From contig CAWBHA010000006.1 of assembly GCA_963788585.1 (NCBI GenBank), forward strand, positions 372,001 to 436,000: a DNA stretch of 64,000 nucleotides, read 5' to 3'. The notes beneath the pieces are model-generated. The model saw nothing but the letters and a program-made list of their open reading frames with translations. It ran no database searches and was not told the origin of the DNA. This document shows positions 51,761-60,131 of this stretch, one piece after another. The number at the start of each line of letters is the position of its first letter. Within the stretch, counting starts at the first letter, position 1. The DNA is from Bog-473 sp963788585. GTDB lineage: Bacteria; Actinomycetota; Acidimicrobiia; Acidimicrobiales; RAAP-2. The position numbers and the translations under genes are program-made.

Positions 51761-52870
51761 TCAGGGGAGCCCACGCGACTGGGCCAACTGCTCGTTGGCC
51801 AACTGTTGCGCGTAGGTGTCGGAGAACGCCATGACGCCGTTCTTCTGGACGAGGACGAAGTACAGCCACGCCCCCGCCGGCGGGTGCAGCGCAGCCGCCA
51901 GCGCGTCCTGTGACGGCATGCAGATGGGCGTCGGCGGCAACCCCGTGTTGAGGTAGGTGTTGTAGGGCGACTGGATCTGCAGGTCCTTCGACGTCACCGG
52001 CCCACCGTCCTGGCCGAGTGCGTAGAGGACGGTCGAGTCCATCTGGAGCGGCATGCCCTGGGCCAACCGGTTGTAGATGACCCGGGCCACATCGGGCATG
52101 TTGACCGGGATGTACCCCTCCTTCTCCACCACCGATGCGGCGTCGATCAGCTCGTACGGGGTCAGGCCCAGTGCCTGCGCGGTCGCGGGGCTCAGCCCGG
52201 CGGCGGTGGCGTCGTGGTCGAAGCGCTGCACCATGTCCTGCACGATGCTCTGGTCGCTCTCCCCCGGCAGGATCAGATACTGGCCGGTGCCGAGCATCCC
52301 CTCGAGGTCGTTCGAGCCCGCCGGGGAGAAGGCGGAGTGCACGGCGCCGCTCGCCGCCGCCTTGGCGAACCCGCCAGGGGCATGGCCGGGCAGGCTGTCC
52401 ACCTGCGAAGCGACCTCGGAGAGGGTGAAGCCGTCGCGCACGTCGACCGGGTAGACGTTCGGTCCCGCGGCCAGCGCGCTGCGCAGCTGGGCGAAGGTGA
52501 TGTTCTGGTGCACGGCGTAGCTCCCCGGGAGGATGGTCGGCGTCCCGTGCACCACCTCGGAGACCTGGAAGGCGAGCGAGCTCCCGATCACGCCGCGCTG
52601 GCTCAGCGCGTCGATGATGGCATCGGTCGACTCGCCCTGTTTCACGGTCACCACCACCTGCGGCCCCTCGGGCCCGAGGGCGTGCGACTCCAGCTCGTAC
52701 CAGAAGAGGAAGGCGAGCACGACCACCAGGAACGCACCGGCGATCGCCGCGAGGACCCGCCGGCGCCTGCGGACGCGGGCGGCCCGGGCGGCCCGCCGGT
52801 CGGCGCGGGTCTCCTCGTCCGGCGGTTCCTCGGCCGCGCCGTCGCCATCGCCGTCGCCGGACCCGCTCAT
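51761..52870 (-). CDS. mltG: Endolytic murein transglycosylase
   Basis: Cuts nascent peptidoglycan strands. 369 residues: a charged cytosolic N-terminus, one membrane helix near residues 40-60 (VLAAIAGAFLVVVLAFLFWY), a LysM-like region, and the YceG domain. The catalytic Glu is in DAASVVEKEGYIP; MPLQMDSTVLYALG and SPYNTYLNTGLPPTPICMP are the other signatures. The ATG at 52870 overlaps the ruvX stop as ATGA. Confidence 0.93.
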   Translation of the reverse strand: MSGSGDGDGDGAAEEPPDEETRADRRAARAARVRRRRRVLAAIAGAFLVVVLAFLFWYELESHALGPEGPQVVVTVKQGESTDAIIDALSQRGVIGSSLAFQVSEVVHGTPTILPGSYAVHQNITFAQLRSALAAGPNVYPVDVRDGFTLSEVASQVDSLPGHAPGGFAKAAASGAVHSAFSPAGSNDLEGMLGTGQYLILPGESDQSIVQDMVQRFDHDATAAGLSPATAQALGLTPYELIDAASVVEKEGYIPVNMPDVARVIYNRLAQGMPLQMDSTVLYALGQDGGPVTSKDLQIQSPYNTYLNTGLPPTPICMPSQDALAAALHPPAGAWLYFVLVQKNGVMAFSDTYAQQLANEQLAQSRGLP

Positions 52871-53310
52871 GCGTTGTCCAGCCACGCCTGGAGCAGCACC
52901 ATCGCCGCCGCGCTGTCGACCACCTGGCGCGCCGCCTTGCCCGTGCGTCCCGCCGCCCGCAGCGAGCGCTCCGCCTCGACCGTCGTGAACCGCTCGTCCG
53001 CCGTTTCGACCGCCACGCCCAGGGGCTCGAGGAGGGCGCGCAGCGCCTGCGCCTCGTCGAGCGCGGCCCGCGCCGCCGGCCCGAGGTCGCCCGAGAGGCT
53101 CAGCGGCAGCCCGACCACGACCGTCGACGCCTCGACCTCGCGCACGGCGTCGAGCACCGCTCCCCGGTCCCGCGCCGGATCGCCGCTCCGTTCGATCGTC
53201 CCCCACGGGCTGGCCAGGGTGCGGGCGCTGTCGCTGAACGCGACACCGATGCGCTTGCCGCCCAGGTCGAGCGCGGCGACGCGACCGTGCCCGGTCCCCC
53301 TCCCGCTCAC
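52867..53310 (-). CDS. ruvX: Holliday junction resolvase-like / pre-16S rRNA nuclease
   Basis: YqgF/RuvX family, 147 residues. ALDLGGKRIGVAFSD carries the first Asp, VVGLPLSLSG the middle motif, DERFTTVEAE the Glu and DSAAAMVLLQAWLD the last Asp. In E. coli the protein matures 16S rRNA 5' ends. Placed between alaS and mltG with 4-base overlaps on both sides, a common bacterial arrangement. Confidence 0.93.
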   Translation of the reverse strand: MSGRGTGHGRVAALDLGGKRIGVAFSDSARTLASPWGTIERSGDPARDRGAVLDAVREVEASTVVVGLPLSLSGDLGPAARAALDEAQALRALLEPLGVAVETADERFTTVEAERSLRAAGRTGKAARQVVDSAAAMVLLQAWLDNA

Positions 53311-55868
53311 GCGGAGAGGAGCCGCTGCGCCTCGGCCAACGCCGCCTCGATCCGCGCGGGATCCTTGCCGCCGGCCCGGGCCACCTCGGGCGAGCCGCCG
53401 CCACCGCCGCCGACGATCGCACCGAGCGCGCGTACCAGCTGGGTGGCGTCCGGGTCTCCGCCCGTCGCCGCCGCGATGGCCACCTTGCTCCCGTCGGGCG
53501 AGCCGCCGAGCACCACCGCGCGCACGCCGTCGTGGCGCAGCACGGCCTGGGCCAGCATCTCGAGCGCCTTGGGGTCGACGTTGTCCCGGCGGGCCACCAC
53601 CACGCCACCGTCGGCCGCCGCCGATGCCGCCAGCGTCTTGGCCTCCGCATCGCTCGACTGCTGGCGCAGACGGCCGAGTTCCTTCTCGGCTTCGCGCTGG
53701 CGCTCCAGCACGCGGCCGATGGCCCCCAGCAGCTCGTCCGGTTCGCTGCGCAACAGCTCCGCCGCCGCCTGCACGAGCCGCTCCCGGGACAGGGCGCGGT
53801 CCAGAGAGGCGTGCCCCGTGACGGCGAAGATGCGCCGCGTGTTCGAGCCGATGGAGCCCTCGGAGAGCAGCGTGATGGGGCCGATCTGGCCCAGCGAGTC
53901 GACGTGGGTACCCCCACAGAACTCGAGCGACGCCGCCCCGGCACGCACGACGCGCACCGAGGACCCGTACTTGTCGCCGAAGAAGGCGATGGCGCCCATC
54001 CGCTCGGCCTCCTCGCGGGAGGTCTCGGTCGTCTCGACGACCACGTCGGTCAGCACGGCGTCGTTCGCCAGGGCGAACACCTCGTCGAGCTGGTCGCGGG
54101 TGGGCTGCTCGTGGTGGGAGAAGTCGAAACGCAGGTAGTCCGGCGCCACGTGCGAGCCCTGCTGGCGCACGTGCTCCCCCAGGACGCTGCGCAGCGCCGA
54201 GTGCAGCAGGTGGGTCGCCGTGTGGTTGCGCCGGGTGGCCTCGCGGCGTTCTCCGTCGATCGTGGCCAGGGCGTCCTGCCCGGCTCGGAGCTCCCCGTCC
54301 ACCCGCGCCCGGTGTGCGATGAGCCCGGGCACGGCGAAGACGGTGTCGGAGACCACGGCGATGCCGGACTCGGTCACGATGGTGCCGGTGTCTCCGACCT
54401 GGCCTCCGCCGTCTGCGTAGAAGGGCGTGCGGTCGAGGAAGACCTCGTCCTCGTCGCCGTCGCCCTCGAGCACCGCCACCACCTGGGCGGGCACCTCGTA
54501 GTTCTCGCGCCCCCTCCCGACGAAGGCCGTGGGACCCTCGGCCTCGAGCAGCGCACGGTAGGCCGCCTCGTCGCCTGCCCGCGTCGAGCGTGCGGCGGCG
54601 CGGGCGCGCGCACGCTGCTCGGCCATCGCGGCGTCGAACCCGGCGCGGTCGACCTCCACACCGGCGTCGCGCGCCAGCTCCTCGGTCAGCTCGACCGGGA
54701 AGCCATGGGTGTCGTGCAGGGTGAAGGCCACGTCGCCGGGGAGGACCGTGTCTCCCGTGGCGAACGCCTCCTCCAGCCGGACCAGTCCCGCCCGCAGCGT
54801 CCGGTCGAAGCCGGCCTCCTCGCGGGCGACGACGTTGAGGATGAGGTCCTGCTGTTGCACCAGCGCCGGCCAGGCCTCGCCGAGGACGTCGGTGGCGGCC
54901 CGCACCAGGGCGGGTCCGATCGGCTCGTCGACCCCGAGGCGCCGGGCGGCCATGACGGCGCGCCGCACCACGCGGCGCAGGACGTAGCCGCGACCCTCGT
55001 TGGCCGGCAGCACGCCGTCGGCCACGAGCATCGAGAAGGCCCGCCCGTGGTCGGCCAGCACGCGCAGGGCGACGTCCGTCTTGGGATCGGCGCCGTAGGC
55101 GGCGCCCACGACGGAGCTCGCCGCCTCGATGATGGGCAGGAACAGGTCGGTGTCGAAGATGGAGTCCTTGCCCTGCAGAACTGGCAGGATGCGCTCGAAG
55201 CCGGCGCCCGTGTCGATGTTCTTGCGCGGCAGCTCGGACAGGCTCCCGTCCTCGTCACGGTTGTACTGCATGAACACGAGGTTCCACATCTCGACGAACC
55301 GGTCGCTGCCGCCGTGCTTGGGGCCGCCGTCGTGGCCGTACTCGGGTCCCTTGTCGAGGAAGATCTCCGAGTCGGGGCCGCAGGGGCCCGTCTCGCCCAT
55401 GGCCCAGAAGTTGTCCTCGTCGCCCATCCGCTGGATCCGCTCCGCCCGCAGGCCGACCTTGTCGATCCAGATCTGCTCGGCCTCGTCGTCACCCTCGTGC
55501 ACCGTGACCCAGAGTCGGTCGCCGTCGAGGCCGAAGACCTCGGTGAGCAGCTCCCAGGCGAGCGGGATGGCGTCCGCCTTGAAGTAGTCGCCGAAGCTGA
55601 AGTTGCCCAGCATCTCGAAGAAGGTGCAGTGGTAGCTGTCGGTCCCGATGATGTCGATGTCGGGGGTCCGGAAGCACTTCTGGATGGAGGTCGCCCACGG
55701 CCACGGCGCCGCTTCGTCACCGACGAAGTACGGCTTGAAGGGCACCATGCCCACGATGGTGAAGAGGACCGTCGGGTCGTGCGGGATCAGGCTGGCTGAC
55801 GGGACGACGGCATGGTCACGATCGGCGAAGAAGCGCGTGAAGGCCGCCCGCAGTCCGTTGGCGTCCAT
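53307..55868 (-). CDS. alaS: Alanyl-tRNA synthetase
   Basis: 853 residues, full length. Catalytic core: TSIQKCFRTPDIDIIG and FFEMLGNFSFGDYFK. The editing domain has the zinc set in RRNHTATHLLHSAL and CGGTHVDSLGQIG. The C-terminal C-Ala domain ends in GGGGGGSPEVARAGGKDP. First gene of alaS-ruvX-mltG-aroE, with TAAGCT 6 bases before the ATG. Confidence 0.97.
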   Translation of the reverse strand: MDANGLRAAFTRFFADRDHAVVPSASLIPHDPTVLFTIVGMVPFKPYFVGDEAAPWPWATSIQKCFRTPDIDIIGTDSYHCTFFEMLGNFSFGDYFKADAIPLAWELLTEVFGLDGDRLWVTVHEGDDEAEQIWIDKVGLRAERIQRMGDEDNFWAMGETGPCGPDSEIFLDKGPEYGHDGGPKHGGSDRFVEMWNLVFMQYNRDEDGSLSELPRKNIDTGAGFERILPVLQGKDSIFDTDLFLPIIEAASSVVGAAYGADPKTDVALRVLADHGRAFSMLVADGVLPANEGRGYVLRRVVRRAVMAARRLGVDEPIGPALVRAATDVLGEAWPALVQQQDLILNVVAREEAGFDRTLRAGLVRLEEAFATGDTVLPGDVAFTLHDTHGFPVELTEELARDAGVEVDRAGFDAAMAEQRARARAAARSTRAGDEAAYRALLEAEGPTAFVGRGRENYEVPAQVVAVLEGDGDEDEVFLDRTPFYADGGGQVGDTGTIVTESGIAVVSDTVFAVPGLIAHRARVDGELRAGQDALATIDGERREATRRNHTATHLLHSALRSVLGEHVRQQGSHVAPDYLRFDFSHHEQPTRDQLDEVFALANDAVLTDVVVETTETSREEAERMGAIAFFGDKYGSSVRVVRAGAASLEFCGGTHVDSLGQIGPITLLSEGSIGSNTRRIFAVTGHASLDRALSRERLVQAAAELLRSEPDELLGAIGRVLERQREAEKELGRLRQQSSDAEAKTLAASAAADGGVVVARRDNVDPKALEMLAQAVLRHDGVRAVVLGGSPDGSKVAIAAATGGDPDATQLVRALGAIVGGGGGGSPEVARAGGKDPARIEAALAEAQRLLSA

Positions 55869-55874
55869 CGTTCC

Positions 55875-55880
55875 AGCTTA
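55875..55880 (-). promoter_or_regulatory. Leaderless-type -10 box of alaS
   Basis: TAAGCT on the complement, 6 bases before the ATG at 55868, with no ribosome binding site. Confidence 0.5.
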
Positions 55881-55886
55881 CCGGGG

Positions 55887-55922
55887 CCAAAATCCGGTTC
55901 GGGGCCCGCCCGGGCCCGGAAC
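55887..55922 (-). terminator. Hairpin and short T-run after the S53 peptidase
   Basis: GTTCGGGGCCCG (55897-55908) pairs with CGGGCCCGGAAC (55911-55922), 12 positions with one mismatch and a 2-base centre. On the minus strand TTTT follows within a few bases (AAAA on plus, 55889-55892). It separates the S53 gene from the alaS promoter. Confidence 0.55.
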
Positions 55923-55954
55923 GGGGCCCACCCACCAGGGCCGACGCTCGTCGG

Positions 55955-56702
55955 TCAGGTGGACGACATGCCGACGATGGGCTTGTTGAGATGCAGGCTG
56001 CCCGTGGACCCGTAGAACCGCGCGTCGCCGTAGGCGAAGATGCCCCCGTCGGCCGCCACCAGCCAGTAGCCGCCGGCGTCGGGCGTCCCCGCCATGCCGA
56101 CGACAGGCTGGTTCAGCTGGATGCCGCCGGCCGAGCCGAAGAAGCCGGCGTCGCCGTAGTCGAAGATGCCCCCGTCGGCCGCCACCAGCCAGTAGCCGCC
56201 GCCGTCGGGCGCGGCCGCCATGCCCGACGATGGGCTTGTTGAGGTGCAGGCTGCCCGTGGAGCCGAAGAACCGTGCGTCGCCGTAGGAGAAGATGCCGCC
56301 GTCCGCCGCCACGAGCCAGTAGCCGCCGCCGTCGGGCGTCGCCGCCATGCCCACGACCGGCTGGTTGAGGCGCATGCCGCCCGCCGAGCCGAAGAAGCCG
56401 GCGTCCCCGAAGCTGAAGATGCCGCCGTCGGAGGCGACGAGCCAGTAGCCGCCGCCGTCCGGCGTGGCCGCCATGCCGACGATGGGCTTGTTGAGGTGCC
56501 GCCCGCCCATGGAGCCCAAGAACGACGCGTCGCCGAAGCTGAAGATGCCCCCGTCGGCCGCCACGAGCCAATAGCCGTTGGTGCTCAGCGTGTCGGCCAT
56601 GCCCACCACCGGCGCGTTGAGGGTCAGGCTGCCGGTGGAGCCGAAGAATCCGGCGTCGCCGTAGTCGAAGACACCCCCGTCGGAGGCCACGAAGCGGTAG
56701 CC
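55955..56702 (-). repeat. Six tandem 42-residue GYWLVA-type coding repeats
   Basis: About 126 bases per unit at the 3' end of the peptidase gene. Units start GYRFVASDGG or GYWLVA(A/S)DGG and end in (V/I)VGM. Alternate units are closer to each other (GSTGSLHLNKPI versus GSAGG.LNQPV), which suggests growth by duplication of a two-unit block. Confidence 0.8.
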
Positions 56703-58822
56703 CAGGCCACAGTTCAGGTCGCCGCCGAAGCCGAACTCGTCGGCCGACGACACGGCCGAGACACCCCGTGGGTTGCTGACGGTGACGTCGACGCACCTCG
56801 GCCCCGGCGCGTTGGGCGGGACCACCGTGATGCTCGTCTCGGACTGCGCGAGGATCCGGCCCGCCCCGACCGCGCCGAAGTTCACCGAGCTGGCGTCGGC
56901 GAACCCGCCGCCGTAGACGGTGATGGGCCCGCTTCCGACGACCGGCCCGGTGTTGGGGCCGACCGCCGCCACCGACGGGCAGCCGTCCCCGCCCTGCAGG
57001 GCGATGGCCAGGTCCTGGTCCACCGGGGTGCCCAGCCCGCTGGCCTGGTCGTAGCCCGACCGGGCGGGGTAGTCCCCGCCGTTGGTGTCCGTGAAGTCGT
57101 TGTTCCCCGACGTGATGTCCGTGTAGTTCGCGCCGCCGGCGACGGCGTAGAGCGCGGGGTTGGCCATACCGAGTTGGGCGAAGCAGCCCTGGTTGGTGTC
57201 GGCGAAGAGTCCCGCGTTGGACGGCGCGCCGACGCTGGTGCCGCCGAACCCGGTCCATCCCCCGTCGAAGTACGCGACGACCGAACCGGCCGTGGGATCG
57301 CTCGGATAGGCGATGTCGGGCACGGCGCGCGCCCCCGACCCCGTATCGGCTCCGTCCTGGTACGACGGTGTCGACCAGACCACCGAGTCCCCGCCGCCGC
57401 CCGCGCCCGGGTTCGGGACCGGGCTGTCGACGCCCTCGGCGCAGAGGATCGTCTGCCCCTGGCAGTCGTTCCAGACCACCTGCGAGCCGGCCGACGCGCT
57501 GCTCAGCGTCGTGCCCCCGGCGCTGACCACGTTCGGTTGCGAGCCGGGGTCGTCGACCGCCAGCGCCCGGCTCGCTCCCTGGTTCGGGAAGCAGTCCTCC
57601 GAACCGGCGTCACCCGAGGCCGCGATCATCGTCTGCCCCTGCAGCGCCATGCGCGAGAAGATCTGGTTCTCCACGCCGAGGAAGCTGGGATCGCTCGCCT
57701 GGATGAACTGCTCGCAGTTGCCCCAGCTCGTCGTCACCACTTGGGCGGTGTCGCTGCTCGCGATCTGGTTGAACAGGTCGAGGGACGCGGCGTCGTTGTC
57801 GTTGGGCGCCTCGTAGACGACGAGCGACGACGAGGGCGCGTTGTACGAGGCGAGCTCGACGTCGAGCGCGGCCTCCCCGGATCCGGTGGGCGGGCCCGGG
57901 CGGCCCGCCGTCGACCAGCACGTTGCGTGATCGGCGTCGAGAGGCCGTAGCAGGACTCGAAGGCGTCGTAGTCGCTGGCCGCGTACTGCTCGAACTCGAC
58001 GACGGCGATCGTCTGCCCGACCCCCGAGCGTCCCTGCCCGAACAGCTGGTCGAGGCCGAAGATCGACGAGAGCTGCGTCGACGTGTAGGTGCCGGGGTGC
58101 TGGGCGGCGTAGGTGGCCGCACCGCCGCACGCCTGCGGCGTCGCCAGGTTCGCCACGGCGTGCCCCTGACTCGCCTGTGGCGCGGCGGCGCCGGCGCCCG
58201 AGGGTGCGTTCGCGGGGCGCGGCTCGAGCATCGAGCGCTGCCGGAACAGGCCGTCGAGGCCGGCCACGCCCGTCACCAGGCCGGCGAGGTCGGCGGGGAT
58301 CTGTGGCGAAGCCGTGTTGACCACCGCCCGCGGCGCGTTCGGTGTCTGGACCGTCTCCATCGGCGTCGCGAACGCGGCCGACACCGTGGCCGCCGTGCCG
58401 TGCACGGGGAGGAGGTCGCTGCCGGCGAGCGGGGTGCCGACCGTCAGCCCCTCACCGCGCAGCGCCGACGTGACCCGCGCCACCTCGTCGGCGGACGGGC
58501 CGTAGGCCGCCGCGTACTGAGCCGGCGTGAGGTAGTGGCGGTACTGCGGCGATCCGGGGGTGGAGACGGCCGCGGCCGCCTGCGCCAGGCCGGCCGGGTC
58601 CTGCCCGGCCAGTGCGACGTCGAGGTCGAGGACCTGCCCGGCCGGCGCCGCGCCCAGGCGCGCCGCGTTCGACGGCAGCTGCGGCGCGCCTTGCGGCAGG
58701 ACGACGCGGTCCGGTGGTGCCGGTGCGGCCGGTTCGGCCAGCGGCCCGGCGCCGAGGGTGACGACGCCCAACACGGCCAACGCGGCCCCCAGCGTCGCGA
58801 CCCGTCGGTGACCCCGATTCAC
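55955..58822 (-). pseudogene. Exported S53 (sedolisin) peptidase with TIG domain and GYW repeats, frameshifted
   Basis: GTG start at 58822, signal peptide, then a Pro-kumamolisin activation domain (SPQYRHYLTPAQYAAAYGP). The catalytic domain has the Glu and Asp in GSGEAALDVE, the oxyanion Asp in AASGDAG and the Ser in FGGTSVGAP. An IPT/TIG domain and six 42-residue repeats follow. Three single-base insertions are inferred: near 57925 (after CYGLSTPIT; NVLVDGG lies in the next frame), in the CCC at 57895-57897, and in the CCC at 56223-56225 within repeat four. Corrected, the protein is about 955 residues. Each correction restores a family motif, so sequence error is as likely as decay. Confidence 0.8.
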
Positions 58823-58825
58823 GTA

Positions 58826-60116
58826 TCAGCCTCCCTGCTCCGGTTGGACCCGCCCCGTGCCCTCAGCACCATGGGGCGTCGGCTCGTAGTACACGTGACC
58901 CTCGAGTGCGTCTGGACGATACTGCTGCGCCACCACTCCCGAGGGGTCATCGTGGGGGTAGACGTACCCCTCCCCGTGCCCGATGGTGGCCGCCCGCTGG
59001 TAGTGGGCGTCCCGCAGGTGTGCCGGCACCTCCTGGCTCACGCCCGAGCGCACGTCGGCCTGGGCCCGGCCGAGCGCCACCACCACGGCGTTCGATTTCG
59101 GGGCCCTGGCCAGGTAGATCACCGCTTCGGCCAGGTTCAGGGCCGCCTCGGGCAGCCCCACGTACTCCACCGCCCGGGCCGCCGCCTCGGCCACCAGCAG
59201 GGCCTGGGGGTCGGCCAGCCCGATGTCCTCGCTGGCCAGGATCACCATGCGGCGGGCCAAGAAGCGCGGGTCCTCCCCCGCCTCGATCATGCGGGCCATC
59301 CAGTACAGGCCGGCGTCGGGGTCCGAGCCGCGCACGCTCTTGATGAGCGCACTGATCTGGTCGTAGTGCTCGTCCGCGCCCTGGTGGAACAGGCGCCCGT
59401 CCCGGGCCTTGGCCATGTCGTCCATCGTCAGGACGATCGCGTCGTTCTCGGCGCGGCGAGCGCGCCAGCGCCACCGCCACCTCCACCGTGGTCAGCGCCG
59501 CCCGCGCGTCCCCCTCGCTCGCGGCCACGACGGCGTCGACGGCGTCCTTCTCGGCGTCGGCCCCCTCCAGTGCGAGCCCACGCTCGATCACGGTGCGCAG
59601 GTCGTCCGGCGACAGCGGATGCAGCCGCCACAGCGACGCCCGGCTCAAGAGGGGCGGGTTCACCTCGAAGAAGGGGTTCTCCGTCGTCGCCCCGATGAAG
59701 ACCACGAGACCGTCCTCGACGGCGGGGAGCAAGACGTCCTGCTGCGACTTGGAGAATCGGTGCACCTCGTCGATGAAGAGCATCGTGCCCTGGCCGTGCT
59801 CACCGAGCCGCCGGGCGGCGTCGGCCAGCGCCTCCCGCACGTCCTTCACCCCGGCCCCCGTCGCGCTCAGCGTCGTGAAGTGCTTCGCACTGGTGTCGGC
59901 CAGCAGACGCGCCAACGTCGTCTTGCCGGTGCCGGCCGGTCCCCACAGGATCGCCGAACCGACGCGGTCCGTCTCGGCCAAGGAACGCAGGGGCGCGCCG
60001 GGGCCGACGAGATGCGCCTGGCCCACCATCTCGTCCAGCGTGCGCGGGCGGAGCCGCGCCGCCAGCGGCGCCTGGCGCTCGAGGCGGCGGTCGGCGGCGT
60101 CGGCGAAGAGGCTCAC
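58826..60116 (-). CDS. rarA: Replication-associated recombination protein A, frameshifted
   Basis: AAA+ clamp-loader-like ATPase (MgsA/RarA). GTG at 60116. LRPRTLDEMVGQAHLVG, Walker A in GPAGTGKTTLA, Walker B in LFIDEVHRF and IGATTENPFFEVNPPLLSRA are in one frame. After VALAR the reading continues in another frame with RAENDAIVLTMDDMAKA, then DEHYDQISALIKSVRGSDPDAGLYW and the C-terminal domain to 58826. Removing one base near 59459 joins them. Corrected length about 430 residues, normal for the family. Ends 3 bases before the S53 gene start. Confidence 0.85.
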
Positions 60117-60131
60117 GAACCGGCCACGGGC

